A stretch of DNA of 64,000 nucleotides from Isoperla grammatica (lineage: Eukaryota > Arthropoda > Insecta > Plecoptera > Perlodidae): contig OX246747.1 in the NCBI GenBank assembly GCA_945910005.1, positions 16,500,746 to 16,564,745 on the forward strand, given 5' to 3'. The position numbers and the translations under genes were made by a program. Below, piece after piece: positions 21,825-33,652 of this stretch (its first letter is position 1; the number at the start of each line of letters is the position of its first letter). Under the pieces are notes generated by a model that saw only the letters and a list, made by a program, of their open reading frames with translations, had not been told where the DNA came from and made no database searches.

Positions 21825-22029
21825 GTGAGTTAAAAATTTAACTTGTCACCTTACACTCTCAACACTGGGCCATCTAAGCGTGTAACTCGAGTATTCAAAC
21901 ATTAAAATTCTGCCATTGGGTACTTTGAAGACTTAAATTGTGCAACATCATGGCCTGTTCATCACATCCATCGCTTAAAAAAGATTTGTACTGTCATGAA
22001 CTAAATCCAATTGTTATCAGTTGTTTCCA
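21825..22029. other. Intron-like sequence
   Basis: It follows the GTGAGT donor; no coding motif is seen. Confidence 0.5.
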
Positions 22030-22520
22030 CCCCATAGGTGTTAAATATTGTTGGCAGAAAAGAGAAACATGGTTTTCTAGGTGTTTCAGATCTAGACATC
22101 AAATTAATATGCGAACGACTCGTGTAAGATAAGTAGAAGTCTCATTTCCTTGCCAAAGGTCCCGCATGTATGGGTGGAAGTGACCATACTCTGAAACGGG
22201 GCAGCAGAATCCAAACTTACCAATCGAGCAAATGATTTGATGTATCATATCTAATGGAACAAGTGTACCCTAAATGGTAAAAAAGCAATCATCTATGTAG
22301 TATTATAATCTTTTTTCAACCGTAGGCTAATGGGAATGAATACAATTACCAAATTTTCTCTTTCGAAGCCACCCGAGCGAAACGTCAGCCCAATATATTG
22401 GTTTTTGCAATTAAATACCCATTTAGCTAGTGCTTTCTTATCATCTAATGCCTATATTATAGCCTTACAGTAATTAATTGGGTCAATGACCCTGCGCCAC
22501 CACTTGTAGATAAAGAAAGA
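22030..22520. repeat. R480 repeat, copy 3
   Basis: Full-length relative of copy 1. It ends CCCTGCGCCACCACTTGTAG, then AT-rich sequence. Confidence 0.75.
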
Positions 22521-22570
22521 GTAAGTTACTTCCATTTCATATATTGAGTGAATAACCTTTGTTTAGGGTG

Positions 22571-22662
22571 ACTGATTGATTATTTGGGCTTAACGTCTCA
22601 TATTTTTGCAACGAGGCTAATCGAGACAATGAGTGGGTGATATATGAAGATGAAATAGGGTG
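22571..22662 (-). mobile_element. SINE-like repeat, 3' end only
   Basis: Minus-oriented fragment with the GGGCTTAACGTCTCATAT end and about 90 bp of body. Confidence 0.65.
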
Positions 22663-22789
22663 CCCAATGTGTTAACTTTTTTAGATTCTTCCCTGTGAAT
22701 GTGTGCACATAGGTACAAACAATGCCTAACAAATTGGGAGCTATATCACTTTTCTGTATTGAAACATTTAGAATGAATCTTAGTTTGTG

Positions 22790-23302
22790 TAACCATTGTC
22801 CACTTCTTATGTCTTGTTTTCACCACTGTTGATGTAGATGTTGTTGGTAGAGTAGCAAAACATTGTTCTTTAAGAGTTTCCTTTCTAGACGATCAAATTC
22901 GTATGCGAACGACTCGTGTACGATAAGTAGAAGTGTTAATTTGTAGCGAACGAACACGCATGTCTTGATGGGAGGGAACTAAGTCAGAACCTGGGCCGCG
23001 GAATCCAAACTTCTAAATCAAGCAAATGACTTGATGTATCATATCTAATGGAACAAGTCTACCCTAAAGAGTAAATAAGCAATCACCCATGTAGTATCAT
23101 GTTCGTATCTCAACCAAGGCTAATGCGAATGAATACAATTACCAAATTTTCACTTTCGAAGCCACCCGAGCGAAACGTCAGCCCAATATATTGGTTTTTG
23201 CAATTAAATACCCATTTAGCTAGTGCTTTCTTATCATCTAATGCCTATATTATAGCCTTACAGTAATTAATTGGGGCAATGACCCTGCGCCACCACTTGT
23301 AG
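22790..23302. repeat. R480 repeat, copy 4
   Basis: It ends CCCTGCGCCACCACTTGTAG exactly like copy 3, and the next base begins the Tigger-like coding block. The shared ACTTGTAG could serve as the splice acceptor there. Confidence 0.75.
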
Positions 23303-26300
23303 CACATTGCACCAACCATGGACGTTTACAAGGGAATTCGCCGCAACAACAATATCCATGATTCTATGCCTGATGGTTTCTTTGCCAGCAAAACGGAAAG
23401 TGGGTGGATGCGTGGCGAAACTTTTCTTGAGTATTGCCAGGTCTTCCATAAATGGCTTGTGGCAAAAGCCATCCGCCTGCCGGTACTTTTGCTGCTTGAT
23501 GGGCACAGATCTCACATGAACCTCGAGGTTAGTAAGTTCTGTGCCGATCATGGTATAATATTATACTGCGTGTATCCGAATGCCACCCACATTATCCGGC
23601 CAGCAGATGTGGGTATCTTTGGCCCCCTGAAGAAGGCATGGATGAAAGTAGTGCACTATTATAGGACAAAGCACCAAAAGGTAGGGAACAAGGTGATGTT
23701 TGGCGATCTGTTGAAAACCACGATGGAACATGTCTTGTACCCAGAACTCATCCAGAATGCGTTCCGGAAGAGCGGGATTTTCCCCTTCAACCCTCAGGCC
23801 GTTGACTTTTCTAGTGTTTAGTCGATAACTTCAGGGAGGAAGAGCCCACAATACCGGAGCACATAGGTTCTGATCGGTCCGTTGCACTCATTGCAAAAAT
23901 GCAAATTAGAAGAGATGATCCCGCCCGACCTGTTTGGTGAGTTTCTTGCCACCAAACAGGCCGGGCGAGAGTGGTCTGGAGATGTGTCAGCTTCCCAGCT
24001 GTACACAATCTGGTTGGCTTTTTGCAATAAGTGCGCGTCCCCCGCAGTGGGGGAAACTGCCACTCTGGATGAGCACGCAGACGAGACTGGCCTTGGGGCA
24101 GAAATCAGTCGGGAGCGTTCTGAAGACTTGGTACCTCGACGTTTCGATGATATGGTGGAGATTGAAGTGACTGGTGTAGAACTTCTTGCCGTACTTCGTT
24201 CAAAACTCCGTATCTACACCCCCCTATCCTACTTCAACTTATGCTCTATCCGTTACTGAACTGTCTTCACCCACTCGTCAACCAACTCCACCCTCTTTCG
24301 ACATCTCACCAAGACCTCACCAATCGACTCCATCCACTTCAACCACAGCTCACGAACCCACTCCATCACCCTCTCCATCCACGTCTCGCGAACCTACTCC
24401 ATTCACTTCAACCACAGCTTACGAACCCACTCCATCACCCTCTCCATCCACGTCTCGCGAACCTACTCCATCCACTTCAACGACCGCTCACGAACTTCTC
24501 CATTCACTTCAACCACAGCTCACGAACCCACTCCATCACCCTCTCCATCCACGTCTCGCGAACCTACTCCATTCACTTCAACCACAGCTTACGAACCCAC
24601 TCCATCACCCTCTCCATCCACGTCTCGCGAACCTACTCCATCCACTTCAACGACCGCTCACGAACTTCTCCATTCACTTCAACCACAGCTCACGATCCTA
24701 CTCCATCCACTTCAACCACAGCTCACGAACCTACTCCATCCACTTCAACCACAGCTCACGAACCTACTCCATCCACTTCAACCACGTCTCACGAACCTAC
24801 TCCATCCACTTCAACCACCGCTCACGAACCTACTCCATCCACTTCAACCACGTCTCACGAACCTACTTCAACCACAGCTCACGATCCTACTCCATCCACT
24901 TCAACCACGTCTCACGAACCTACTCCATCCACTTCAACCACCGCTCACGATCCTACTTCAACCACGTCTCACGAACCTACTCCATCCACTACAACCACAG
25001 CTCACGAACCTACTCCATCCACTACAACCACCGCTCACGAACCTACTCCATCCACTTCAACCACGTCTCACGAACCTACTTCAACCACAGCTCACGATCC
25101 TACTCCATCCACTTCAACCACGTCTCACGAACCTACTCCATCCACTTCAACCACCGCTCACGAACCTACTTCAACCACGGCTCACGAACCTACTCCATCC
25201 ACTACAACCACAGCTCACGAACCTACTCCATCCACTTCAACCACGTCTCACGAACCTACTTCAACCACAGCTCACGATCCTACTCCATCCACTTCAACCA
25301 CGTCTCACGAACCTACTCCATCCACTTCAACCACCGCTCACGATCCTACTTCAACCACGTCTCACGATCCTACTCCATCCACTTCAACCACGTCTCACGA
25401 ACCTACTCCATCCACTTCAATTACCGCTCACGATCCTACTCCATCCACTTCAACCACGTCTCACGAACCTACTCCATCCACTTCAACCACGTCTCACGAA
25501 CCTACTCCATCCACTTCAATTACCGCTCACGATCCTACTCCATCCACTTCAACCACGTCTCACGATCCTACTCCATCCACTTCAACCACGTCTCACGAAC
25601 CTACTCCATCCACTTCAATTACCGCTCACGATCCTACTCCATCCACTTCAACCACGTCTCACGAACCTACTCCATCCACTTCAACCACGTCTCACGAACC
25701 TACTCCATCCACTTCAACCACCGCTCACGATCCTACTCCATCCACTTCAACCACAGCTCACGAACCTACTCTATCCACTTCAACCACGTCTCATGAACCT
25801 ACTCCATCCACTTCAACCACCGCTCACGATCCTACTCCATCCACTTCAACCACAGCTCACGAACCTACTCTATCCACTTCAACCACCGCTCACGATCCTA
25901 CTCCATCCACTTCAACCACGTCTCACGAACCTACTTCATCCACTTCAACCACCGCTCACGATCCTACTCCATCCACTTCAACCACAGCTCACAAACCTAC
26001 TCCATCCACTTCAACCACAGCTCACGAACCTACTCCATCCACTTCAACCACCGCTCACGAACCTACTCCATCCACTTCAAGCACAGCTCACGAACCTACT
26101 CCATCCACTTCAACCACCGCTCACGAACCTACTCCATCCACTTCAACCACCGCTCACGAACCTACTCCATCCACTTCAACCACCGCTCACGAACTTACTC
26201 CATCCACTTCAACCACCGCTCATGAACCTACTCCATCCACTTCAACCACGTCTCACGAACCTACTCCATCCACTTCAACCACCGCTCACGAACCTACTCC

Positions 26301-27006
26301 ATCCACTTCAACCACGTCTCACGAACCTACTCCATCCACTTCAACCACCGCTCACGATCCTACTCCATCCACTTCAACCACGTCTCACGAACCTACTCCA
26401 TCCACTTCAACCACCGCTCACGAACCTTCTCCATCCACTTCAACCACCGCTCACGATCCTACTCCATCCACTTCAACCACGTCTCACGAACCTACTCCAT
26501 CCACTTCAACCACCGCTCACGAACCTACTCCATCCACTTCAACCACGTCTCACGAACCTACTCCATCCACTTCAACCACCGCTCACGAACCTACTCCATC
26601 CACTTCAACCACCGCTCACGAACCTACTCCATCCACTTCAACCACGTCTCACGAACCTACTTCATCCACTTCAACCACCGCTCACGAACCTACTTCAACC
26701 ACGTCTCACGAACCTACTCCATCCACTTCAATCACACCTGTCCGACCCACTCCATCCACTTCATCGACCCGTATATCGCCTACCTGTGCCGCACTTCTTA
26801 CTCTTCCCAAAGAGAAAGTTACGGAGATGAGGAGTGCCAATCCAAAATCTCTAATCTATGCTGTATCTTCAAAACGTTGGGTTACTGAGGAAGAAGAGCG
26901 TTTAGAATCACAGAAGCCGAAACCAAAGCGCAAAGATAAAGCACCAACCGGTAAACCCGCACAACAAAATATGTTGTCGAAGATTACCACTGATGTGAGC
27001 ATTTAG
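23303..27006 (+). pseudogene. Tigger/pogo-like DDE_1 transposase with a giant repeat-expanded tail
   Basis: Coding starts just after ACTTGTAG as HIAPTMDVYKGIRR. It includes ESGWMRGETFLEY, LLLLDGHRSH (second catalytic Asp), YPNATHIIRPADVGIFGPLKK and QNAFRKSGIFPFNPQAV, a complete C-terminal two thirds of DDE_1. The first Asp block is absent, so an upstream exon is missing or lost. A stop at 23,819 and frameshifts separate the next part (LEEMIPPDLFGEF; REWSGD), typical of the region after DDE_1. A C-run near 24,217 shifts frame again, and the Ser/Thr/Pro repeat follows. The tail ends KPKPKRKDKAPTGKPAQQ, a basic C-terminus like that of related proteins. Several breaks make it inactive, unless introns hide some of them. 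Confidence 0.7.
24300..26745 (+). repeat. 33-bp coding minisatellite, about 2.4 kb
   Basis: Units encode TPSTSTTSHEP and variants (AHEP, AHDP). Shorter 24-bp units drop three codons. Because unit lengths are multiples of three and lack stops, three forward frames stay open. Near the start a block of about 170 bp is duplicated, and each copy has a one-base-short GAACTTCTCC. Two such losses move the Ser/Thr frame from 3 to 2 to 1, and only frame 1 reaches the C-terminus. Confidence 0.9.
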
Positions 27007-27289
27007 GTGCAGATTATTTTGGCCTTAACCTAGTGTGGTTAGGCCTAACTCCAGACATGTTTTAATGAAACATAATTTTGCCTTGTAAAATGTACAAATT
27101 GTTGGTCTTGTTTTTAAATGCTACGACGAGAGCAACACTTTCGCGATGACATTTCCACTGTTTACATTCGTCTGTAACGAAGATGTTTCATGTTTGTTTT
27201 GATTCAAAATATGAAACTACTCACATTTGGAAACTATAATGTTTTCTTTAAAAGAAAATAAGGTATTGTCTCCTTCCCTGCTTAGCTGA
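27007..27289. other. AT-rich spacer
   Basis: No motif is seen. It lies between the end of the Tigger-like gene and the piggyBac start. Confidence 0.5.
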
Positions 27290-27490
27290 TGTTTTCTAGC
27301 GTAATAGGTGGGAAGAGATAAAACGCAACCTGCATTTTCAAGACAACACAACACAGCCAGGTGTTGCTGACCCAACAAGAGATAAATTATTTAAAATTTG
27401 CCCTCTTGTTGATTTACTGCTAACTAGATTTCAGGCCACCCCAAAACAAAATCAAATGCTGTCTTGTCAGTTGACGAACAAATAGTTCCT
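27290..27490 (+). pseudogene. piggyBac transposase, left part (cut by a 10.3-kb element)
   Basis: RWEEIKRNLHFQDN, DKLFKICPLVDLLL and then, one frame over, LSVDEQIVP. The Asp of SVDEQ is the first catalytic Asp of piggyBac transposases. The insertion at 27,491 lies three codons after DEQ. The matching right part starts at 37,828 and continues VKGRSSMKQYNP. No N-terminal region or upstream TTAA end was identified. Confidence 0.75.
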
Positions 27491-27523
27491 CCCTGCTTAA
27501 AAGTACGGTTGGATACTATTGGA
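27491..27523 (+). repeat. Left terminal inverted repeat
   Basis: 33 bp starting CCCTGCTTAAAAGTACGG. It matches the complement of 37,795-37,827 except at base 13. Confidence 0.9.
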
Positions 27524-29490
27524 TCCGCAAGTGTAAACCAACAGGATTCAATCGTAACCAACTGTCTTAGTAGGAGCCAACTGGAACTCTAAAAGCATCC
27601 AATAGGATCCAAACGTATTCAATAGGAACTGTAACCAATAGTATTCAACTGGGACCGTATGCAAAGGGAATCAACTGTAGTGCAACTGGAACCGTAACCA
27701 ATAGTATTCAACAGGCAACGTATTCAAAGGGAATCAACTGTATTCAACTGGAACCGTAATCAATTGGTTTCAATAGTATTCAACTGGGACCGTATGCAAA
27801 GAGAATCAACTGTAGTTTAACTGGAACCGTAACCAATAGTATTCAACAGGCAACGTATTCAAAGGGAGTCAACTGTATTCAACTGGAACCCTAATCAATT
27901 GGTTTCAATAGTATTCAACTGGGACCGTATGCAAAGGGAATCAACTGTATTCAACTGGAACCGTAATCAATTGGTTTCAATAGTATTCAACTGGGACCGT
28001 ATGTAAAGGGAATCAACTGTAGTTCAACTGGAACCGTAACCAATAGTATTCAACAGGCAACGTATTCAAAGGGAATCAACTGTATTCAACTGGAACCGTA
28101 ATCAATTGGGTTCAATAGTATTCAACTGGGACCGTATGCAAAGGGAATCAACTGTTGTTCAACTGGAACCGTAACCAATAGTATTCAACAGGCACCGTAT
28201 TCAAAGGGAATCAACTGTATTCAACTGGAACCATAATCAATTGGTTTCAATAGTATTCAACTAGGACCGTATGCAAAGGGAATCAACTGTATTCAACTGG
28301 AACCGTAATCAATTGGTTTCAATAGTATTCAACTGGTACCGTAAGCAAAGGGAATCAACTGTAGTTCAACTGCAACCGTAACCAATAGTATTTAACAGGC
28401 AACGTATTTAAAGGAAATCAACTGTATTCAACTGGAACCGTAATCAATTGGTTTCAATAGTATTCAACTGGGACCGTATGCAAAGGGAATCAACTGTATT
28501 CAACTGGAACCGTAATCAATTGGGTTCAATAGTATTCAACTGGGACCGTATGCAAAGGGAATCAACTGTAGTGCAACTGGAACCGTAACCAATAGTATTC
28601 AACAGGCAACGTATTCAAAGGGAATCAACTGTATTCAACTGGAACCGTAATCAATTGGTTTCAATAGTATTCAACTGGGACTGTATGCAAAGGGAATCAA
28701 CTGTAGTGCAACTGGAACCGTAACCAATAGTATTCAATAGGCAACAACCGTAATGAAAAGGAACCAACCGTAATGGATGGGAATCAATCGTATTCAATGG
28801 GAACCAAGCGTATTCAATAGGAACCAACCGTATTCAATAGGAACCAACTGTATTCAATAGGAACCAACCGTATACAATAGGAACCAACCGTATTCAATAG
28901 GAACCAACCGTAATGGATGGGAATCAATCGTATTCAACAGGAACCAACCGTATTCAATAGGAACCAACCGTATTCAATAGGAACCAACTGTATTCAATAG
29001 GAACCAACCGTATTCAATAGGGACCAACTGTATTCAATAGGAACCAACCGTATACAATAGGAACCAACCGTATTCAATAGGAACCAACCGTAATGGATGG
29101 GAATCAATCGTATTCAACAGGAACCAACCGTATTCAATAGGAACCAACCGTATTCAATAGGAACCAACTGTATTCAATAGGAACCAACCGTATTCAATAG
29201 GAACGAACCGTATTCAATAGGAACCAACCGTATTCAATAGGAACCAACTGTATTCAATAGGAACCAACCGTATTCAATAGAAACCAACCGTATTCAATAG
29301 GAACCGACCGTATTCAATAGTAACCAACTGTATGCAATAGTAACCAACCGTATTCAATAGAAACCATCCGCTTTCAAAGGGAATCAATCGTATTCAATGG
29401 GAACAAATGGTAATGCACGGGAAACTTCCGTTTACAATAGGAACCAACCGTATTCAATAGGAATCAATCGTATTCAATGGGAACTAATGG
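27524..29490 (+). repeat. Left subterminal array
   Basis: The outer part (to about 28,740) is a higher-order repeat of roughly 137 bp built from degenerate 20-bp units (AACTGGAACCGTAACCAATA, TATTCAACTGGGACCGTATG). The inner part is a simpler array of GGAACCAACCGTATTCAATA. All units are in one orientation. Confidence 0.9.
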
Positions 29491-29880
29491 TAACCCACAC
29501 AACACTTAATATTGTATGAATATTCATTTTATGTGCCAGTGATAATATCTAGATGTTGACATCTTATACATGTTGTTACAACATTAGTCGTGATAATATG
29601 TCCATACAGTAATACCTATCAATGTGTATACAATATCACATAATTATATTTTGAATAATAAATAAATGAATATTGTATGAATATTCTTTTCAAATATTGT
29701 CTTCTAAATATTTTACGTACATATACACAATGTTTTTATAAACCTGTGTATTATTATATTGTCGCTGTGTGGCCGCGACTATTCTGCACCCTATTTGTGT
29801 TATTTTAGGGGGATGCGTGTCCACGATTAATTCCATACAGTCTCAATCCTTGCATTCGAATTAATTACTGAAAAAAATAT
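29491..29880. other. AT-rich sequence, no gene
   Basis: Direct repeats of AATATTGTATGAATATTC occur near 29,510 and 29,670. Nothing else was recognised. Confidence 0.5.
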
Positions 29881-29884
29881 TGGA

Positions 29885-29993
29885 TAAACTTTCAGACGGG
29901 ATTGCTGGTACCGCATCTATAGGAATCAAACCCGGGCCTCCTAAATCAGGTCTCATGCATCACGCTTGCGCTACAACCACCGACCGTTTGTAC
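29885..29993 (-). mobile_element. tRNA-derived SINE head
   Basis: On the minus strand GGTGGTTGTAGCGCAAGCG (A-box-like) precedes GGCCCGGGTTTGATTCC (B-box-like) at tRNA spacing. It is unrelated to the SINE at 38.7 kb. The tail end was not delimited. Confidence 0.5.
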
Positions 29994-30780
29994 GTATTTA
30001 TAAAATGTATTACATGAATTTAACGTAACAGCAAATTTAATTCTGTTAGAATTCCAAAACTAAATTTTCCACGTGTTGTACAATTTGGTATTGAATCGTA
30101 TTGAAATTCGTCAATTCATTATTTATAACCATGCCACATACATCACAGTATATATACTTACTGGGGCCCTCTTAAGAATAATAGGCCACATAATGTATAT
30201 GCTGTCAATTTTTTAATCTATGCAGACCCGGAAAACGTCATGATTTGAATTTCTCGATTTACGTTCGCATAGCATCGTGCTTTGAATCAACCGCGTGACG
30301 TCATACTGAATTTAAAACGAATAATCTCGGAAGCATCCGAACATTACCGAACTATTTGGACCACTCCAGTCAACGCACTACTCAACTGGAGAACAAAATA
30401 TGTAAGAATTTAACACTTTATTGATCTTTAAATTGTATTTGATTATAACGTATCATTTTCATTTCAAAAACAGTATAATAAATATTTATTTTTCAATATT
30501 CTGCATCAAAACTTTTTTTGCAGATGATCATTTGACTTTTCCCCACCCGGCTTCCGGCCGGCAGTCAACAACTCAACTACAACATCCGGTTACGTTCTGT
30601 CTGTCGTGTTTCAAGCATGTTTTCAGTTCTCTTGGGTGAAAGCTTCGTAAATGTAGCCCCTTTCGCCGGTGAAATCATCCGTACATACTCACTGTATTTC
30701 AGGTAAGGTTAAGGATTGGCCTTCTTGTATTTTATGAAATACCGAAATAGTCTTAGCGTTTTTAATCCCGCTCAACAAAG
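29994..30780. other. No confirmed gene; weak exon-like piece
   Basis: A short frame from ATG near 30,618 (MFSVLLGESFVNVAPF) runs to CAG|GTAAGG at about 30,704. It has no family motif. No other coding was recognised. Confidence 0.3.
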
Positions 30781-31295
30781 ACAGGCAGTCTAGGCTAGGC
30801 CTATCCTAGGGCCTAAGAGCCAAATTCCCGTTACCGTTAGTTTCGTTTGAGGGCTGAGGGGTTGAGTTGGGCTGAAACATCATAAGAATCGTAAGCCTAG
30901 GCCTAGGCTCTACCTTACTTCTTGCCTATCGTAGGCCTAGGCCCTAGCCTAGGCCTACGCATTCTTGGTTAAGTTTAAAAGTTAAAACCCTGTGACAAAG
31001 CCACTGACTTCTGGTTCCTGAAAGGCCCTGTGTGATAGGCCTACCTAGGCCTGGCCTATGATAATTAAATTCTGTTAAGACCCAGAGCCTATATAATTTG
31101 CAGACATGTAGGCCTGGGTAGGCTAGGCCTAGGCCTAGACCAAGGGGTAAGTTTGTAGGCTATCCTAGGCCTAGGGCCTAGGCCCTACATTTTGTACACC
31201 ATCCATAGCGTAGGCCTAGGCCTAGGCCTCATGTTACGATCAGTGTTGTCTTAAACGTCATATAGGCTAGGCCTAGGCCTAGCCTTCGTGCCTAG
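30781..31295. repeat. TAGGCCTA-rich block
   Basis: A dense cluster of GGCCTAGGCCTA words in about 500 bp. The motif is self-complementary and recurs across the window (4.8, 12.7, 39.5, 42.0 kb). Confidence 0.7.
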
Positions 31296-31320
31296 GGCAT
31301 GTTTTTATAGGGGGTGTGTG

Positions 31321-31388
31321 CCGTAAAGCGCCCGGTCTGACCAATGACAATAAGATTGAACAGAGCGAGGGTTCCGGTCGCTTTACGG
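31321..31388. repeat. Short inverted repeat
   Basis: CCGTAAAGCG at 31,321-31,330 pairs with CGCTTTACGG at 31,379-31,388, with further pairing of CCGG inside. Confidence 0.6.
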
Positions 31389-31873
31389 TATGTGCCCAGG
31401 TTACAACAATGAAATTGATGAAATGAAATTTTGAAATCGTCTATTATAGTTTGCAGCTATGACATTAGTTGTGCGAACCCTACCGACGCGTTCACTATTG
31501 TGGTTGATTTGATTTATGAATTTAGGGTGCTACAATAGCTAGGATTATTTACAATGATTTAAGATACTAATATACAGTAGTGGATTTAACTGTAAAACTG
31601 AACACATGTCATAAAGTCTCAACTGTACACTTAAGGTGGAGCATTAAGATGCCTCCTTTAAGTGTTGCTCTATTTTCAATAATGTAATATTTTATTTTTG
31701 TTATTGGTGCTAGGGCCTAGACGTAACAACAGATCTACCCACTTTCCAATGGACTAGGCAGCTCAAACAGTAATGTTGCCCTAGCTGGACATTGCATGTA
31801 TGCTAATAGGACGTTTTAACTAAATCTGGCTACATAGGGTAGCCTAGATTAAAGTAGGCACCGACAGTTAAAA

Positions 31874-32180
31874 ATGCCTAAAGTAAAACGAAAGTCCCTT
31901 CGTGATTTATCAGCACGCCATTTAACAGATTATTAAATAATCAGACCATAAGTGTTGAAGCACAATTGAACTCTTCATCAACTTCATACTCGGACATGCC
32001 CGGGTGTTCCAGGGCTAGCTCTACGTGTGGGTCTAATATGTTAGTACCATCTAGGGCTACTAGCCCTGTTCCAAGAATATATCTATCTGGTGCAACTAGT
32101 TCTGCCAATATGTGTGGTATGGTGGTGGTAAAGAGGGGCGATATTTTGCAATACTCAACCAATCTTTTATCACTGCCACT
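31874..32180 (+). other. Possible N-terminal exon remnant
   Basis: An ATG at 31,874 opens MPKVKRKSLRDLSARHL, a basic start like that of several transposon proteins, and stops after 20 codons. A Ser-rich frame follows. There is no domain, so the assignment stays open. Confidence 0.25.
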
Positions 32181-32667
32181 TTAGGCCCATATGAGCATAC
32201 TTGGGGAAAGGAACTTTTAAAATAAACATGTGAACGCATTCGTATTATGACGAACTTTTGAACAAACTCATTCCCGTTTAGATTGATTACTTTTCTAGAC
32301 CTTTAAAACATGTGCATGCAGACATCTCAGCAGTGACATGCCCATGCTTGTGAAAAATGTATATGTATGGAACAAAAAATAAATAAAAATAAATAAATTT
32401 GAAAGGTTAGGTGTTTCTACGTATTGTGCAGCACATATAATCTGCGACCAACAGCTTATCTCCTTATACACACTCTTGAAACTCTTGCAGCTGATAGTAT
32501 CTACCAACATAAGCTATTTTAAACCCATAGCCACCAAATGTTTGCCAAGACGCTACTGTTTCTCAGTGTCCAAAAAGAAACACGGAATTGATAGTTTTAT
32601 ATTTAATTTTAAATTAAGGTGGGTGTTACAATGCATTGCCAACTGAATATTGCTATACTTGGCACAA
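32181..32667. other. No gene recognised
   Basis: AT-rich; nothing was seen on either strand. Confidence 0.5.
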
Positions 32668-32808
32668 GACTACCTTACACTGCTTTCGTCACAGGCGAGG
32701 CTCTCGTAGCCAACCAGCGAACCGCTGGAGACACACCCGTGCAAAAACCGATCACTGATTGGCTACGAACCCGTCGCCTGTGACGAAAGCATGTGTAAGG
32801 TAGTCCTG
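32668..32808. mobile_element. Short MITE, copy 1
   Basis: Inverted ends GACTACCTTACAC / GTGTAAGGTAGTC continue inward as TGCTTTCGTCACAGGCGA and its complement. The body holds GTAGCCAACCAGCGAACCGC. TGGCACAA and TGGTACAA lie close outside the ends and could be a diverged 8-bp duplication. Confidence 0.7.
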
Positions 32809-33365
32809 GTACAACTATATTGTACGTAATGTGTACACAAAATACAAAAATATAATTTACTTTTTAAAATTAACTTCTTTTTCGAAGTGAACTTGTACGT
32901 TTATTTAGTCCAACTGGGCCTCCAAAAGTAGTCCAGCTTAAGTGCCAAGTAATTTATTTTCCAGGCAAGCCCACTTTGGTGTCTTTTTATTGGTCCTTGT
33001 CATGGTGAAAACAACTTCAACTGGACATTGAAATACCAGCCCAAACTAGTGTTGGAACAAAATTTTATACAAACAGTGTAAACTGATGGTAACTTGTCAT
33101 ATGGACAAATCTCAATACTTCCGTGTTGCCATATTTCACTGTAATTTTTTTTATTTATTTGTGAATTGAATTTTTGAATTACTACCTGACCTAAATTATC
33201 ATGGAGCATATTTTATCTAATGCAAACTTGAAATTATAAATAACAATATGTTAGAACTTAGAAGGCAGATATGAAAATCCTACACATCTGCATTAACTGC
33301 TACTGAACAGTACACTTAGCAAACACAGCTTTGGCATCATACCTTTATAGGCATTAATACTGTTT
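32809..33365. other. No gene recognised
   Basis: AT-rich sequence ending in a good acceptor context, ACTGTTTCAG at 33,360-33,369. Confidence 0.5.
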
Positions 33366-33369
33366 CAGA

Positions 33370-33590
33370 ATGTTTGAAGCACTGGCTTGTTTCAAGGGGA
33401 ACCTCCGAATGCCGGCTTCAAGAAGAACTGGACAAGGTTCCCAAATACATTGCCCAGCGGATTACCGACCTTAACCGGGAAGGAAAATCCAGTGTTGGAA
33501 AACCATCACAAAAAGACAAACCGAGGCGTCAGCTCATAGATGACTCGTTTGGTGCCTCTACGTCTCAACACACGCCGAATTTTTCTCCAG
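33370..33590 (+). pseudogene. SAP-like exon of a repeat protein
   Basis: After CTGTTTCAG the frame reads CLKHWLVSRGTSECRL then QEELDKVPKYIAQRI. The pattern LKxWLxxRG...L...V..YI is the SAP-like start found in YqaJ-type and other repeat proteins. A basic, Ser-rich stretch follows. It runs into inverted sequence (CTCCAGAGACATGTTT / AAACATGTCTCTGGAG) at the border with the piggyBac copy. Truncated. Confidence 0.45.
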
Positions 33591-33652
33591 AGACATGTTT
33601 CTCTCCAGTTTGTTGGACTTGTCTCCAATAAAACATGTCTCTGGAGAAGTAG
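33586..33652. repeat. Inverted repeat at piggyBac border
   Basis: TCTCCAGAGACATGTTT pairs with AAACATGTCTCTGGAGA about 30 bp away. Confidence 0.7.

Noticed and set aside
24186..25796. A 536-codon open frame and, at 25,793-26,830, a 345-codon open frame
   Set aside because: They are other frames of the 33-bp minisatellite. Only the frame ending at 27,006 joins the basic C-terminal tail.
27524..29490. Regular short repeats resembling a CRISPR array
   Set aside because: There are no unique spacers, the units are degenerate and contiguous, the DNA is eukaryotic, and the array is mirrored at the other end of the same element.
30781..31295. TAGGCC repeats as telomere-like sequence
   Set aside because: The unit is not a telomere repeat, is palindromic, and is scattered through the whole window.
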